From assembly GCA_019739225.1 (NCBI GenBank), contig JAHHDT010000001.1, positions 310,001 through 374,000 on the forward strand: a stretch of DNA of 64,000 nt. Reading direction: 5' to 3'. A program made the position numbers and the translations under genes. This document shows positions 35,310 to 44,233 of the stretch, piece by piece. Source of the stretch: Aquamicrobium sp. Lineage in GTDB: Bacteria; Pseudomonadota; Alphaproteobacteria; Rhizobiales; Rhizobiaceae. The notes beneath the pieces were generated by a model that saw only the letters and a program-made list of their open reading frames with translations, ran no database searches and had not been told where the DNA came from. Position 1 is the stretch's first letter; each line of letters opens with the position of its first letter.

Positions 35310-36323
35310 ATGCCTTTCCGGACCGGACCGAAAAACCTCATCACGGATGTCGCCGGGTTGCGCGTCGGCAATGCGGCGGACGGGCGCCTCAAGAGCGGTG
35401 TAACCGTCGTCGTTCCCGACCGCCCGGCCGTCGGCGCCGTTCAGGTTCTGGGCGGCGCGCCGGGCACGCGCGAAACCGATGCGCTGGAGCCGCATAACTC
35501 GCTGAAGGAAATCCATGCACTGGTCCTTTCAGGCGGCTCGGCCTTCGGGCTGGACGCGGCCTCAGGCGTGCAGGCCGCACTTCGCGAGGACGGAGTTGGC
35601 GTCGAGGTGCGCGGCCAGCGCGTCCCCATCGTGCCGGCTGCCATCCTGTTCGACCTGATCAATGGCGGCGACAAGGATTGGGGCCGCTACCCGCCTTATC
35701 GCGACCTCGGCTATGCGGCGGCACGCAACGCATCCGTCGATTTTGAGCTCGGCAGCACGGGTGCCGGCTGCGGCGCACTGTCCGCTGGCCTCAAGGGCGG
35801 GCTCGGCTCGGCCTCGACGGCGCTCGCAAACGGCATCACGGTCGGCGCTCTGGTCGCGACCAATCCCGTCGGGTCCGTCACAGTCGGCCATTCGGCGCAT
35901 TTCTGGGCGGCCCCCTTCGAGATCGGCGAAGAGTTCGGCGGACTGGGCCTGCCCTCGCCGCTGCCGCCAGACGCAGCCGACATACGCTGGAAGTTCGACG
36001 CGGAACCGCAACCGGGCGGCAACACCACGATTGCGGTCATCGCCACCGATGCGGTCCTCACCAAGGCGGCAGCCAAGAGGCTCGCGGTTGCTGCCCACGA
36101 CGGTTTCGCGCGCGCCATCTGGCCTGCTCATACGCCAGCCGACGGCGATCTCGTCTTCGCGCTTTCGACCGGCGCCAGCGGCATCGAGCTGGATGAACTC
36201 GGCGCAATGGAGCTTTCCGCGGTGGCAGGCGCGACGATGGCCCGCGCGATCGCGCGCGCTGTTCACGCCGCCACCCCCGCCGAAAACGATCTCTTTCCCG
36301 TCTGGAGCTCGCGCCGCGGCTGA
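35310..36323 (+). CDS. P1 family peptidase (DmpA/NylC-type N-terminal nucleophile hydrolase)
   Basis: A 337-residue member of the P1/DmpA family, which includes aminopeptidase DmpA, beta-peptidyl aminopeptidase BapA and nylon oligomer hydrolase NylC. These proteins cut themselves to expose a new N-terminal Ser or Thr. The expected site here is Asn238/Thr239 in PGGNTTIAVIATDA, as in NylC. Other family motifs are ITDVAGLRVG, LSGGSAFGLDAASG and GSTGAGCGAL. It follows the binding-protein gene by 4 bases, suggesting cotranscription. The substrate is unknown. Confidence 0.9.
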   Translation: MPFRTGPKNLITDVAGLRVGNAADGRLKSGVTVVVPDRPAVGAVQVLGGAPGTRETDALEPHNSLKEIHALVLSGGSAFGLDAASGVQAALREDGVGVEVRGQRVPIVPAAILFDLINGGDKDWGRYPPYRDLGYAAARNASVDFELGSTGAGCGALSAGLKGGLGSASTALANGITVGALVATNPVGSVTVGHSAHFWAAPFEIGEEFGGLGLPSPLPPDAADIRWKFDAEPQPGGNTTIAVIATDAVLTKAAAKRLAVAAHDGFARAIWPAHTPADGDLVFALSTGASGIELDELGAMELSAVAGATMARAIARAVHAATPAENDLFPVWSSRRG

Positions 36324-36383
36324 ATGGCTTGCCGTCGGCGCATTTGCGGGCCATCCTCATCCTGAAACCCGATGGAGACCCCG

Positions 36384-37109
36384 ATGAGACTGTTCGCAGC
36401 CATTGCCATCTTTGCCGCCACGCAGTTCTGTGCCGTATCGGCGCGCGCCGGGGACACGGCCGAACTCAACATTCTCGGCTTCACCGCAAATGGCGGCGTT
36501 TTCGCATTCGAGGAGTTCGGCATCCAGGATGGCTCCGGCTTCCCCTATGCCAACCGGTTCTACATCGACACGGCGACGGACAGCTTCCTGCCCGGCACAC
36601 CGATCCGCGTGCGCATCGATGACGAAACCGCGTCCCTCGACGATGCGCGCGCGCAGGCGCGTTCGCAGGGCGAGGCGATCGCATCGCAGGCCGAGCTCCA
36701 GGCCAATCGTGGCCTCACCGCGGGTGCCAGCCCGGTCACGGAATTGTCCGGCGACCCTCACCGTATGGCGGTCAATCCGCGCGCTGTCTTCCCGGCAATC
36801 GATACGCCGCTCGAGCTGCGCCTCGAGGAATTCGCGCTTGAAGGTCCTGAACTCTGCGAATCCTTCGGCACCGTGATGGGCTACCGCCTGATCCGGGTCG
36901 GCGTCGCGCCCGGCGAGGCGGCTTCGCTGCTGCATGAGGACACATCCATTCCTTCCAGCCGCAACTGCCCGCTCGGCTATAGCATCGGAGCAGTCCAGAC
37001 CTTCTTCCCCGAGGGCGGCGATCCGGTCTTCGCAGCGCTGATCGCTGTCCGCTCCGTCGGCTTCGAGGGACCGGATCACCGCTGGATAGCGGTGCCGGGC
37101 AAACTCTGA
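36384..37109 (+). CDS. Secreted DUF2259 domain protein
   Basis: A 241-residue exported protein with signal peptide MRLFAAIAIFAATQFCAVSA. The mature part has the DUF2259 pattern NILGFTANGGVFAFEEFGIQDGSGFPYA, a rhizobial family of predicted secreted proteins without known function. GGAG lies six bases before the ATG at 36384; an ATG at 36372 is a less likely start. The gene is between the P1 peptidase and purB, all on the plus strand. Confidence 0.82.
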   Translation: MRLFAAIAIFAATQFCAVSARAGDTAELNILGFTANGGVFAFEEFGIQDGSGFPYANRFYIDTATDSFLPGTPIRVRIDDETASLDDARAQARSQGEAIASQAELQANRGLTAGASPVTELSGDPHRMAVNPRAVFPAIDTPLELRLEEFALEGPELCESFGTVMGYRLIRVGVAPGEAASLLHEDTSIPSSRNCPLGYSIGAVQTFFPEGGDPVFAALIAVRSVGFEGPDHRWIAVPGKL

Positions 37110-37186
37110 GCGAACTGTCGCGTTGAGGAATCCGCGCGGCTCTGTTAGGGAGCGCGCATCCTTCCCACGCAGTCAGGACGAGCCTC

Positions 37187-38494
37187 ATGATCCCGCGCTA
37201 TTCGCGACCCGAAATGGTTTCCATCTGGTCGCAGGAAACCAAGTTCAGGATCTGGTTCGAGATCGAGGCCTACGCCTGCGAAGCGCTGGCCGAACTCGGT
37301 GTGATCCCCAAGGAAGCAGCCAGGACCATCTGGGAAAAAGGCGGCGCGGCGAAGTTCGACGTCGAGCGCATCGACGAGATCGAGCGCGAGACCAAGCATG
37401 ACGTCATCGCCTTCCTGACCCACCTTGCCGAATTTGTCGGTCCGGATTCGCGTTTCATCCATCAGGGCATGACGTCGTCCGACGTGCTCGACACCTGCCT
37501 CTCGGTGCAGCTTTCGCGCGCGGCCGACCTGCTGCTGGCCGATCTCGACGCACTGCTGGCAGCGCTCAGGAAGCGCGCTTTCGAGCACAAGGACACCGTC
37601 ACAATCGGCCGCAGCCACGGCATCCATGCCGAGCCGACGACCTTCGGCGTCAAGCTGGCGCAGGCCTATGCGGAGTTCGAGCGCTGCCGCGAGCGCCTCG
37701 TCCATGCCCGGGCCGAAATCGCCACCTGCGCCATTTCCGGTGCGGTCGGCACTTTCGCCAACATCGATCCGCGCGTCGAGGAACATGTCGCCGAAAAGCT
37801 CGGTCTGACGCCGGAGCCGGTGTCGACCCAAGTCATCCCCCGCGACCGCCACGCGATGTTCTTCGCCACGCTCGGCGTCATCGCCTCGTCGGTCGAGCGG
37901 CTGGCAACCGAAATCCGCCATCTGCAGCGGACGGAAGTGCTTGAAGCCGAGGAATATTTCTCGCCGGGCCAGAAGGGCTCGTCGGCCATGCCGCACAAGC
38001 GCAATCCGGTCCTGACCGAGAACTTGACCGGCCTCGCCCGTCTGGTGCGCGGCATGGCGCTGCCTGCGATGGAAAACGTGGCGCTCTGGCACGAGCGCGA
38101 CATCTCGCATTCGTCGGTGGAGCGCATGATCGGGCCGGATGCCACGATCACCCTCGATTTCGCGCTGGCGCGGCTGACAGGGGTGGTCGAAAAGCTCCTT
38201 GTCTACCCGGACAACATGCTGAAAAACATGAACAAGTTCCGCGGGCTGATCCACTCCCAGCGGGTGCTGCTGGCGCTTACGCAGGCAGGCGTTTCACGCG
38301 AGGATTCCTACCGTCTCGTCCAGCGCAACGCGATGAAGGTGTGGGAGCACGGGGCGGACTTTCTCGAGGAGCTGCTGGCCGACGCCGACGTTCGCGCCGC
38401 ACTGCCGGAAGACGTCATTCGTGAGAAATTCGACCTCGGCTACCACACCAAGCACGTGGACACGATTTTCAAGCGCGTTTTCGGCGAAAGCTGA
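37187..38494 (+). CDS. purB: Adenylosuccinate lyase
   Basis: Splits adenylosuccinate to AMP, and SAICAR to AICAR, in purine synthesis. The 435-residue protein has the fumarase/aspartase-superfamily signature GSSAMPHKRNP near residue 265, plus TSSDVLDT and GRSHGIHAEPTTFG with the catalytic His. Length is normal. It stands upstream of a palindromic repeat and about 3 kb before purC, so the purine genes are loosely clustered here. Confidence 0.96.
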   Translation: MIPRYSRPEMVSIWSQETKFRIWFEIEAYACEALAELGVIPKEAARTIWEKGGAAKFDVERIDEIERETKHDVIAFLTHLAEFVGPDSRFIHQGMTSSDVLDTCLSVQLSRAADLLLADLDALLAALRKRAFEHKDTVTIGRSHGIHAEPTTFGVKLAQAYAEFERCRERLVHARAEIATCAISGAVGTFANIDPRVEEHVAEKLGLTPEPVSTQVIPRDRHAMFFATLGVIASSVERLATEIRHLQRTEVLEAEEYFSPGQKGSSAMPHKRNPVLTENLTGLARLVRGMALPAMENVALWHERDISHSSVERMIGPDATITLDFALARLTGVVEKLLVYPDNMLKNMNKFRGLIHSQRVLLALTQAGVSREDSYRLVQRNAMKVWEHGADFLEELLADADVRAALPEDVIREKFDLGYHTKHVDTIFKRVFGES

Positions 38495-38509
38495 GGACTG
38501 CACCGCCGG

Positions 38510-38679
38510 CCTTCGAGGCTCGCTCAGCTCGCACCTCAGGATGAGGGATGTTGTGCATCAACCCCGGCAAACTCGCGGGCTTGAGGGCCGTTTTGTCTAT
38601 ATGCATCGACCCCGCCACGTTGCGGGTTCGACAAACCACCTTCCTCATCCTGAGGTGCGAGCGCAGCGAGCCTCGAAGG
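38510..38679. repeat. Long inverted-repeat element (MITE-like)
   Basis: Arms of 37 bases at 38510-38546 and 38643-38679 are inverted copies with two mismatches, both ending in CCTTCGAGG at the outer edges. The 96-base core carries a smaller inverted repeat (TTGTC near 38592, GACAA near 38630). It lies between convergent purB and the VOC gene and has no coding potential. The arms resemble dispersed 'CCTCATCCTGAGG' repeats common in rhizobial genomes. I cannot show transposition. Confidence 0.8.
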
Positions 38680-38712
38680 ACGCACGATGTATTTTTTCTC
38701 GCCGGGGCAGAA

Positions 38713-39609
38713 TCACCTGGCCGGCAGCACCCTGATTTCGTTGCCCCAAGGGTCGCGCGAAGCGGTTTCCGCGGTCGCATCCTTCGATAACAGCTCCACG
38801 AAGCCAAGCCCGGTTCGATCCATTTCACGCGGCCCCGCGCCCCTGCTCTGCCAGGAATTGGCGCCGATATGGTGATGATAGCCGCCTGACGACAGGAACA
38901 CCGCCTGCCCGCCAAGGCTCTGCATCGTGTCGAAACCCTGCTCGTCCCTCCACCATTGCTCGGCTGTCGTGGCGTCGCCGACACGCAGATGCACATGGCC
39001 GACCACGGTTCCGTCAGGCGCAGCCTTCCATTCGGGCTCGTCGCTTGAAAGTTCGCCCATGAGATTGGCGACGTCGAGGGCATCGGTAGCCATCCGCACC
39101 GACGGACCGTCGAAAATCCAGCTTTCGCGCGGCCGGTCGGCATAAATCTCGATGCCGTTGCCTTCGGGGTCGGTCAGGTAGATCGCCTCGCTCACCAAGT
39201 GGTCGGAGGCACCGTCCACCGGAATGCGTGTCTCGATGGCATGTCGGGTCCAGCGAGCCAGCTCCTTGCGTGTCGGCAGCAGGAAAGCGGTGTGAAACAG
39301 TCCGGCGGAACGCGGATCATCCTGACGCAGCGCCGACGATTCCTCGATTTCAAGCAATTCACGATCGCCGGCGCCAAGCACGACGACATTGCCGGCACGG
39401 CGAAGCTCCGTGAGGCCGAGGACCCATTTGTAGTAATCGGCAACGCGCGAGCCGTCGCGCGCCATCAGTCCGACGCGGCCGATACTCACCGGTGTGGTAG
39501 CCGCAAAGGGAAGGTTTTCCATTGCTGTCTCCGTTCGGGCCGGCAAGGCGCTTGCTGTGACCGCAAGCGCGGCGATGCCACCCGTCATCTGGCGTCTCGT
39601 GAGTTTCAT
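38713..39609 (-). CDS. VOC family dioxygenase-like protein with possible Tat signal
   Basis: A 298-residue protein with two glyoxalase/dioxygenase (VOC) modules, like extradiol dioxygenase CatE. Likely metal ligands are in the second module: His in GHVHLRVG, His in GYHHHIG and Glu in GFVELLS. The first 28 residues look like a twin-arginine signal (KLTRRQMTGG, then a hydrophobic stretch to PAR), unusual for this family. An internal ATG at 39522 (MENLPFAAT) has GGAG six bases upstream and would give a cytoplasmic form. Substrate unknown. Confidence 0.82.
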   Translation of the reverse strand: MKLTRRQMTGGIAALAVTASALPARTETAMENLPFAATTPVSIGRVGLMARDGSRVADYYKWVLGLTELRRAGNVVVLGAGDRELLEIEESSALRQDDPRSAGLFHTAFLLPTRKELARWTRHAIETRIPVDGASDHLVSEAIYLTDPEGNGIEIYADRPRESWIFDGPSVRMATDALDVANLMGELSSDEPEWKAAPDGTVVGHVHLRVGDATTAEQWWRDEQGFDTMQSLGGQAVFLSSGGYHHHIGANSWQSRGAGPREMDRTGLGFVELLSKDATAETASRDPWGNEIRVLPAR

Positions 39610-39750
39610 CCGTCAATTTCCCGCGAGACGTTGTTGGTCGCAGCAAAGATCGTGCACCGGCATGGGATGCGCAAGCATGCTTCCGGCGACACGCCGTTCA
39701 CCGACAGCCGACTGTTGCAACCGGCCGGCAGGCTCGCTACATGGCCGCCC

Positions 39751-40299
39751 ATGAAGGTCAAGGACGCAGACATACTCATCATACCGGGCTACACCAATTC
39801 GGGGCCCGACCACTGGCAATCGCGCTGGGAACAGAAGCTTTCGACGGCCCGCCGCGTCGAGCAGGCAGAATGGTCCAAGCCAGTGCGCGACGACTGGGTG
39901 GCGACGACGGCCCGCGCCATCGACGAGGCCGATCGCCCCGTCGTGCTGGTCGCCCACTCGCTCGGCATTCCGACGGCAATCCATGCGCTTGCCGAAAGCG
40001 GCAAGGCGGTGGCCGGCGCGTTTTTCGTCGCCCCGCCCGATGTCGCCAACCCGTCGATCCGGCCGAAGCACCTGATGACGTTCGGACCCTATCCGCGCGA
40101 CCCGCTGCCGTTTCCGTCGATAACCATCGCCAGCCGAAACGACCCGTTTTGCAAGTTCGAGGTTGCCGAGGACATCGCGGCCGCCTGGGGCTCGCTGTTC
40201 ATCGACGCCGGCGAAGCCGGGCACCTCAATGCGGAATCGGGCCATGGCCCCTGGCCGGAAGGCTCGATGACCTTCGCGCATTTCATGTCCAGGCTCTGA
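39751..40299 (+). CDS. RBBP9/YdeN-type serine hydrolase
   Basis: A 182-residue alpha/beta hydrolase of the RBBP9/YdeN family (often called esterase of unknown specificity). The start pattern DADILIIPGYTNSGPDHWQSRWE is diagnostic, the nucleophile is Ser70 in VAHSLGIPTA, an Asp is in SRNDPFCKFE and the His is in GEAGHLNAESG. I use the ATG at 39751. The gene diverges from the VOC gene and converges on the HpcH aldolase gene with two bases between stops. Confidence 0.9.
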   Translation: MKVKDADILIIPGYTNSGPDHWQSRWEQKLSTARRVEQAEWSKPVRDDWVATTARAIDEADRPVVLVAHSLGIPTAIHALAESGKAVAGAFFVAPPDVANPSIRPKHLMTFGPYPRDPLPFPSITIASRNDPFCKFEVAEDIAAAWGSLFIDAGEAGHLNAESGHGPWPEGSMTFAHFMSRL

Positions 40300-40301
40300 G
40301 C

Positions 40302-41072
40302 CTACTTGATCGATGCCCGCGCGGCGTCGATCAGCGCGCTTGCGCCCAGCGCCATGTAGCGCGCCTCATTGCCCATCGCGATCAGCCTGAAGCCCATTTC
40401 GACATAGCGGCCGACAAGCGTCGGATCGACGACGTAGATGGCGGCATGCTTGCCGGCGGCGCGCGTGCGCTGCCCGATGTCGCCGATCGCCTGCATCATG
40501 TCTTCGAGGCCGGGGTTCATCGTCTCGCCATTGCTCCAGGCGATCGAAAAGTCGGACGGCCCGACCAGAATTCCATCGATGCCCGGCACGGCCAGAATGT
40601 CGTCCAGGATGGCGAGTGCCTCGCGCGTCTCGATCATCGCAAGCGCAAGCGTGTCGGAATTGGCATTCGCCAGCCACCCAGACGAGTCGCCGGCCTTGCG
40701 TCGCGAGATCGCATAGTTCGGCCCCCAGGATCGCTGGCCGACCGGCGGGTATTTCATCGCCGCCGCAAAAAGCCTCGCATCCTCCAGCGAATTGACCATC
40801 GGCGCGATCACGGCCTCGGCCCCGAAATCGAGCGCGCGGCTGGCCATGTCGAATCGTCCTACGGGTATGCGCACCAGGCCCGGCTTGCCGGCGGCCGTCA
40901 CCGGCAGCAGCGCGCGCAGCACGCTGTCCTCGTTATGACCGCCATGCTGCATGTCGAGTGTCACCGCTTCAAACGGCCCACCAACCAGAGCCTCCACGGT
41001 GAAGGCGTCGGGAACACCGGACCAGGCGGTGAATACGGTTTCGCCTGCTGCCAGGCGCGATGCGAGCGACAT
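40302..41072 (-). CDS. HpcH/HpaI family aldolase
   Basis: A 256-residue class II aldolase of the HpcH/HpaI type, related to 4-hydroxy-2-oxovalerate/heptanedioate aldolases. The metal and substrate region is seen in GLVRIPVGRFDMASRALDFGAEAVIAPMV, LAMIETREAL and DGILVGPSDFSIAW. These enzymes split 2-keto-3-deoxy acids to pyruvate or related products. The physiological substrate cannot be told here. The gene lies past the zeta-subunit terminator, so it is transcribed separately from it. Confidence 0.9.
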   Translation of the reverse strand: MSLASRLAAGETVFTAWSGVPDAFTVEALVGGPFEAVTLDMQHGGHNEDSVLRALLPVTAAGKPGLVRIPVGRFDMASRALDFGAEAVIAPMVNSLEDARLFAAAMKYPPVGQRSWGPNYAISRRKAGDSSGWLANANSDTLALAMIETREALAILDDILAVPGIDGILVGPSDFSIAWSNGETMNPGLEDMMQAIGDIGQRTRAAGKHAAIYVVDPTLVGRYVEMGFRLIAMGNEARYMALGASALIDAARASIK

Positions 41073-41132
41073 GAATGAGAAGTCCCCGTGGCGTGAATGC
41101 CGATTGAACCAGATCGCCGGCGCCCGGGCAAA

Positions 41133-41160
41133 GAAAAACCGCCCGGCAGGCGGGCGGTCT
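41133..41160 (-). terminator. Rho-independent terminator after the zeta subunit gene
   Basis: ACCGCCCG (41138-41145) pairs with CGGGCGGT (41151-41158) around loop GCAGG. On the minus strand the stem is followed by TTTTT (41138-41134). It lies 22 bases beyond the stop of the gene ending at 41182 and upstream of the aldolase start. The plus-strand reading also ends in TCTTT. Confidence 0.85.
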
Positions 41161-41181
41161 TTCAGGAATTGCTATCGTGGG

Positions 41182-41502
41182 TCAGGACTTTTGTACGTGC
41201 TCGATCGCCTGGTCGAGCAGTTCGTCCATGGTGCGGCGAATCTGGTGATCGGACTGGTCGACACCCGCGTCGTCGAAATCCTTGCGCACCTTGCGGAAAA
41301 CGTCGTGATCGCCGGCTTCCTCGAAGTCCGAGTTGATCACTTCCTTGGCATAGGCCTCGGCGGCGTCACCCGTCTTGCCCAGCTTCTCGGCCGCCCATAG
41401 GCCCAGCATCTTGTTGCGGCGGGCCATGGCGCGAAACTTCAGTTCCTCGTCGTGGGCGAACTTGTTTTCGAATGCTTTCTCGCGGTCGTCCATGCTGGCC
41501 AT
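41182..41502 (-). CDS. F1-ATPase inhibitor zeta subunit (DUF1476)
   Basis: A 106-residue helical protein of the DUF1476 family, identified in Paracoccus as the natural inhibitor (zeta) of the F1Fo-ATPase that blocks ATP hydrolysis. The N-terminal inhibitory segment [39 protein letters not shown] is complete. Start may be MASMDD or MDD. It is alphaproteobacterium-specific, supporting the taxonomic call. A terminator follows directly. It diverges from purC. Confidence 0.93.
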   Translation of the reverse strand: MASMDDREKAFENKFAHDEELKFRAMARRNKMLGLWAAEKLGKTGDAAEAYAKEVINSDFEEAGDHDVFRKVRKDFDDAGVDQSDHQIRRTMDELLDQAIEHVQKS

Positions 41503-41761
41503 GGGGCATCCTCCGGCTGGGCGTCGAATCCGGACGCCGAATTATGTTCCCGTTCCTCAAACCAAATGGCTGCCCCGCGGTCAATACGCAGTTGGCCTTC
41601 GCCGCTGCGGCATTTGGCGTTGGATAGGTCGACAGCCGGGGAAATGCCGATTGAGGAAACCGTGCGATTGCGCTAGAGAGCCGCTATATTCCGCAAGCCC
41701 GAGCCACGCGGGCCTCGCAACAGGAGCCCTGCCCCGCACGGCTCGCAAGACAGAGATCGCC

Positions 41762-42553
41762 ATGAACCGTCGCCGACGCATTTACGAAGGCAAGGCAAAG
41801 ATCCTCTATGAAGGACCCGAGCCTGGCACCCTGATCCAGTTCTTCAAGGACGACGCCACCGCCTTCAACAAGAAGAAACACGAAGTGGTCGACGGCAAGG
41901 GCGTGCTCAACAACCGCATTTCCGAGCACATCTTCACCCATCTCAACCGCATCGGCATACCGACTCACTTCATCAAGCGGCTCAACATGCGCGAGCAGTT
42001 GATCAAGGAAGTCGAGATCGTCCCGCTCGAGGTGGTGGTGCGCAACATCGCCGCCGGCTCCCTCGCCAAGCGGCTGGGCATCGAGGAAGGCACGGTACTG
42101 CCGCGCTCGATCATCGAATTCTACTACAAGGCCGACGCGCTGGACGACCCGATGGTCTCCGAAGAGCACATCACGGCATTCGGCTGGGCGAGCCCTCAGG
42201 AAATCGACGACATCATGGCGCTCGCCATCCGCGTCAACGACTTCCTGTCCGGGCTCTTCCTCGGCGTCGGCATCCAGCTCGTTGACTTCAAGGTCGAGTT
42301 CGGCCGCCTCTACGAAGGCGACATGATGCGGATCATTCTCGCCGACGAGATTTCGCCCGATTCGTGCCGTCTCTGGGACACCGCCACGAACGACAAGCTC
42401 GACAAGGACCGTTTCCGCCGTGACATGGGCGGCCTCGTCGAAGCCTATCAGGAGGTGGCCCGCCGCCTCGGCATCATGAACGAGAACGAGCCGCCGCGCC
42501 CGACAGGACCTGTTCTCGTCTCGTCCAAGCCCGACAAGGGCAGCGTCCACTAA
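41762..42553 (+). CDS. purC: Phosphoribosylaminoimidazole-succinocarboxamide synthase
   Basis: SAICAR synthetase of purine synthesis, 263 residues. The signature residues lie in [38 protein letters not shown] and [14 protein letters not shown]. The start ATG at 41762 follows a 260-base region that separates it from the zeta gene and should contain its promoter. purS follows by 20 bases, the start of a purC-purS-purQ operon. Confidence 0.96.
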   Translation: MNRRRRIYEGKAKILYEGPEPGTLIQFFKDDATAFNKKKHEVVDGKGVLNNRISEHIFTHLNRIGIPTHFIKRLNMREQLIKEVEIVPLEVVVRNIAAGSLAKRLGIEEGTVLPRSIIEFYYKADALDDPMVSEEHITAFGWASPQEIDDIMALAIRVNDFLSGLFLGVGIQLVDFKVEFGRLYEGDMMRIILADEISPDSCRLWDTATNDKLDKDRFRRDMGGLVEAYQEVARRLGIMNENEPPRPTGPVLVSSKPDKGSVH

Positions 42554-42573
42554 CCGCCGGGAAACGTGCAGAT

Positions 42574-42816
42574 ATGATCAAGGCCCGAGTGACCGTCACC
42601 CTCAAGAACGGCGTCCTCGACCCGCAGGGCAAGGCAATCGAGGGCGCGCTCGGCGCGCTCGATTTTTCCGGCGTCGCCTCGGTGCGACAGGGCAAGGTCT
42701 TCGACCTCGAACTGGAAGGCGCCGACCGCTCCAAGGCCGAGGCCGACCTCAAGGCGATGTGCGAGAAGCTGCTCGCCAACACGGTGATCGAAAACTACCA
42801 GGTGGAGCTCGCTTGA
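42574..42816 (+). CDS. purS: Phosphoribosylformylglycinamidine synthase subunit PurS
   Basis: An 80-residue PurS protein, which bridges PurL and PurQ in the three-part FGAM synthase. The pattern [29 protein letters not shown] is typical. It precedes purQ by one base, so the two are closely coupled. Confidence 0.95.
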   Translation: MIKARVTVTLKNGVLDPQGKAIEGALGALDFSGVASVRQGKVFDLELEGADRSKAEADLKAMCEKLLANTVIENYQVELA

Positions 42817-42817
42817 G

Positions 42818-43486
42818 GTGAAAGCCGCCGTCGTTCTTCTCCCCGGCCTCAATCGCGACCGCGACATGATCGCGGCATTGACCAAGATCGGCGGCAAGCC
42901 GCCCCGGACCGTCTGGCAAACCGACACCGAGATCCCGGATGTCGACCTGATCGTGATTCCCGGCGGCTTCTCCTTCGGCGATTACCTGCGCTGCGGCGCG
43001 ATCGCCGCGCGCATGCCGGTCATGCGCGCCGTCGCCGAACAGGCGAAACGCGGCGTCATGGTGATGGGCGTCTGCAACGGCTTCCAGATTCTGCTCGAAG
43101 CCGGCCTGCTGCCGGGTGCATTGATGCGCAACGCATCGCTGAAATTCGTCTGCCGCGAAGTCAAGCTTCAGGTCGCAAACGCCAACACCGCTTTTACGAG
43201 CGGCTACGCACCGGGCCAGATCATCCGCTGCCCCGTCGCGCATCACGACGGCAACTATTTCGCCGATCCGGAAACGCTCGCCCGCATCGAGGGCGAAGGC
43301 CAGGTCGTGTTCCGCTATGCCGAGGGCACCAACCCGAACGGCTCGATCAACGACATTGCCGGCATCGTGAGCGCGACCGGCAACGTGCTGGGCCTGATGC
43401 CGCACCCCGAAAACCTGATCGAGGCCGCGCACGGCGGCAACGATGGGCGCGCGCTGTTCGAAAGTGTGCTGGGAGCCGCTGCGTGA
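42818..43486 (+). CDS. purQ: Phosphoribosylformylglycinamidine synthase subunit PurQ
   Basis: Glutaminase subunit of FGAM synthase, 222 residues, class I amidotransferase. The nucleophile Cys is in [13 protein letters not shown] near residue 86, the His in [14 protein letters not shown] and the Glu that follows complete the triad. It starts with GTG at 42818, one base past the purS stop. Its stop overlaps the GTG start of the lipoprotein gene by three bases. Confidence 0.95.
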   Translation: MKAAVVLLPGLNRDRDMIAALTKIGGKPPRTVWQTDTEIPDVDLIVIPGGFSFGDYLRCGAIAARMPVMRAVAEQAKRGVMVMGVCNGFQILLEAGLLPGALMRNASLKFVCREVKLQVANANTAFTSGYAPGQIIRCPVAHHDGNYFADPETLARIEGEGQVVFRYAEGTNPNGSINDIAGIVSATGNVLGLMPHPENLIEAAHGGNDGRALFESVLGAAA

Positions 43487-43881
43487 GGTTGGCCGCCGGC
43501 GTCGCTGTTCTGACCATGCTCGCGCTGGCCGCCGGCTGCCAGTCGCAATCCAGCCAGCCAACTGCACCGAGTACGGGCAAAAGTGCCGCTCTTCGCAACA
43601 TGGAGCAGGTGGCGATTGCAGCCCATCGTTGCTGGTTTGCCAGCGGCGATCCGACGTTCCGCGACTACAGCTTTGCAAACGAACTCAACTCGTTCAGCGG
43701 CAGGCCTCGCTTCCTGCTGGTTCCCAAGGGCAATTTCGGCGGCAAGCCGCTGCTGGTGGTTCAGGCGGAAGGCAGCGCCGGCGCCGTCACCACCTTCGGT
43801 CCGCTGCTTGAACAGCAGGACGGCTCGCGTATCGCGGGCGACGTGCGCCGCTGGTCCGGCGGCGACAGCGCCTGCGCCTAG
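43483..43881 (+). CDS. Putative lipoprotein
   Basis: A 132-residue lipoprotein: signal peptide [19 protein letters not shown] with lipobox LAAGC at residues 15-19. The mature part has [20 protein letters not shown] and a beta-rich C-terminus. No known domain is evident. The GTG start at 43483 overlaps the purQ stop, so it is coupled to the purine genes, but a role in purine metabolism is doubtful. A similar arrangement occurs in other rhizobia, from memory. Confidence 0.75.
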   Translation: MRLAAGVAVLTMLALAAGCQSQSSQPTAPSTGKSAALRNMEQVAIAAHRCWFASGDPTFRDYSFANELNSFSGRPRFLLVPKGNFGGKPLLVVQAEGSAGAVTTFGPLLEQQDGSRIAGDVRRWSGGDSACA

Positions 43882-43897
43882 GCAGGCCGTACACCGC

Positions 43898-44143
43898 CTA
43901 GTCCCAGATTGTCCGTCTGGCTTCCTTCGCCGCATCTAGGCGCGACACGCCGATATCCCTCAGTTGCGCATCGGTCATCTCCAGCAGCAGACGACGGCTG
44001 CGCTGACGCTCGGCGCGAACGCGAATTTCCCGTATCGCGCGCCAGAAGGCGCCGGCGGCCCGGCGCAGATAGTCCTGCCTCCAGCGGCGCAGAGTGACGA
44101 TCTCCGACGCATTGTCCTTCTGCATTGCATGAATTGTCTTCAT
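43898..44143 (-). CDS. DUF1127 family small Arg-rich protein
   Basis: An 81-residue DUF1127 protein with the classic motif RSRRLLLEMTDAQLRDIGVSRLDAAKEARR. Small DUF1127 proteins in alphaproteobacteria have been linked to RNA binding and to phosphate, carbon and stress responses. The N-terminal extension MKTIHAMQKDNASEI is variable. The gene diverges from the MocR gene across 90 bases containing the palindrome CTTGGTCCAAG and the MocR promoter. Confidence 0.88.
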   Translation of the reverse strand: MKTIHAMQKDNASEIVTLRRWRQDYLRRAAGAFWRAIREIRVRAERQRSRRLLLEMTDAQLRDIGVSRLDAAKEARRTIWD

Positions 44144-44153
44144 TGTACCAGTC

Positions 44154-44164
44154 CTTGGTCCAAG
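44154..44164. promoter_or_regulatory. Palindrome CTTGGTCCAAG in the divergent DUF1127/MocR promoter region
   Basis: An exact 11-base palindrome between the two divergent starts, close to the DUF1127 gene. It is a candidate operator for the neighbouring MocR-type regulator, but MocR sites are more often direct repeats, so the assignment is open. Confidence 0.3.
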
Positions 44165-44233
44165 CCGCGTTTGATGGCCCGAAGCGGTATTTGGATTGAC
44201 TCTTTATGGGGTGCAATATACTAAATTGACACC

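Noticed and set aside
38548-38790. Frames inside the 38.5-kb inverted repeat giving RCERSEPRR-like peptides
   Set aside because: They are translations of the repeat arms, which recur in many genomes as false proteins.
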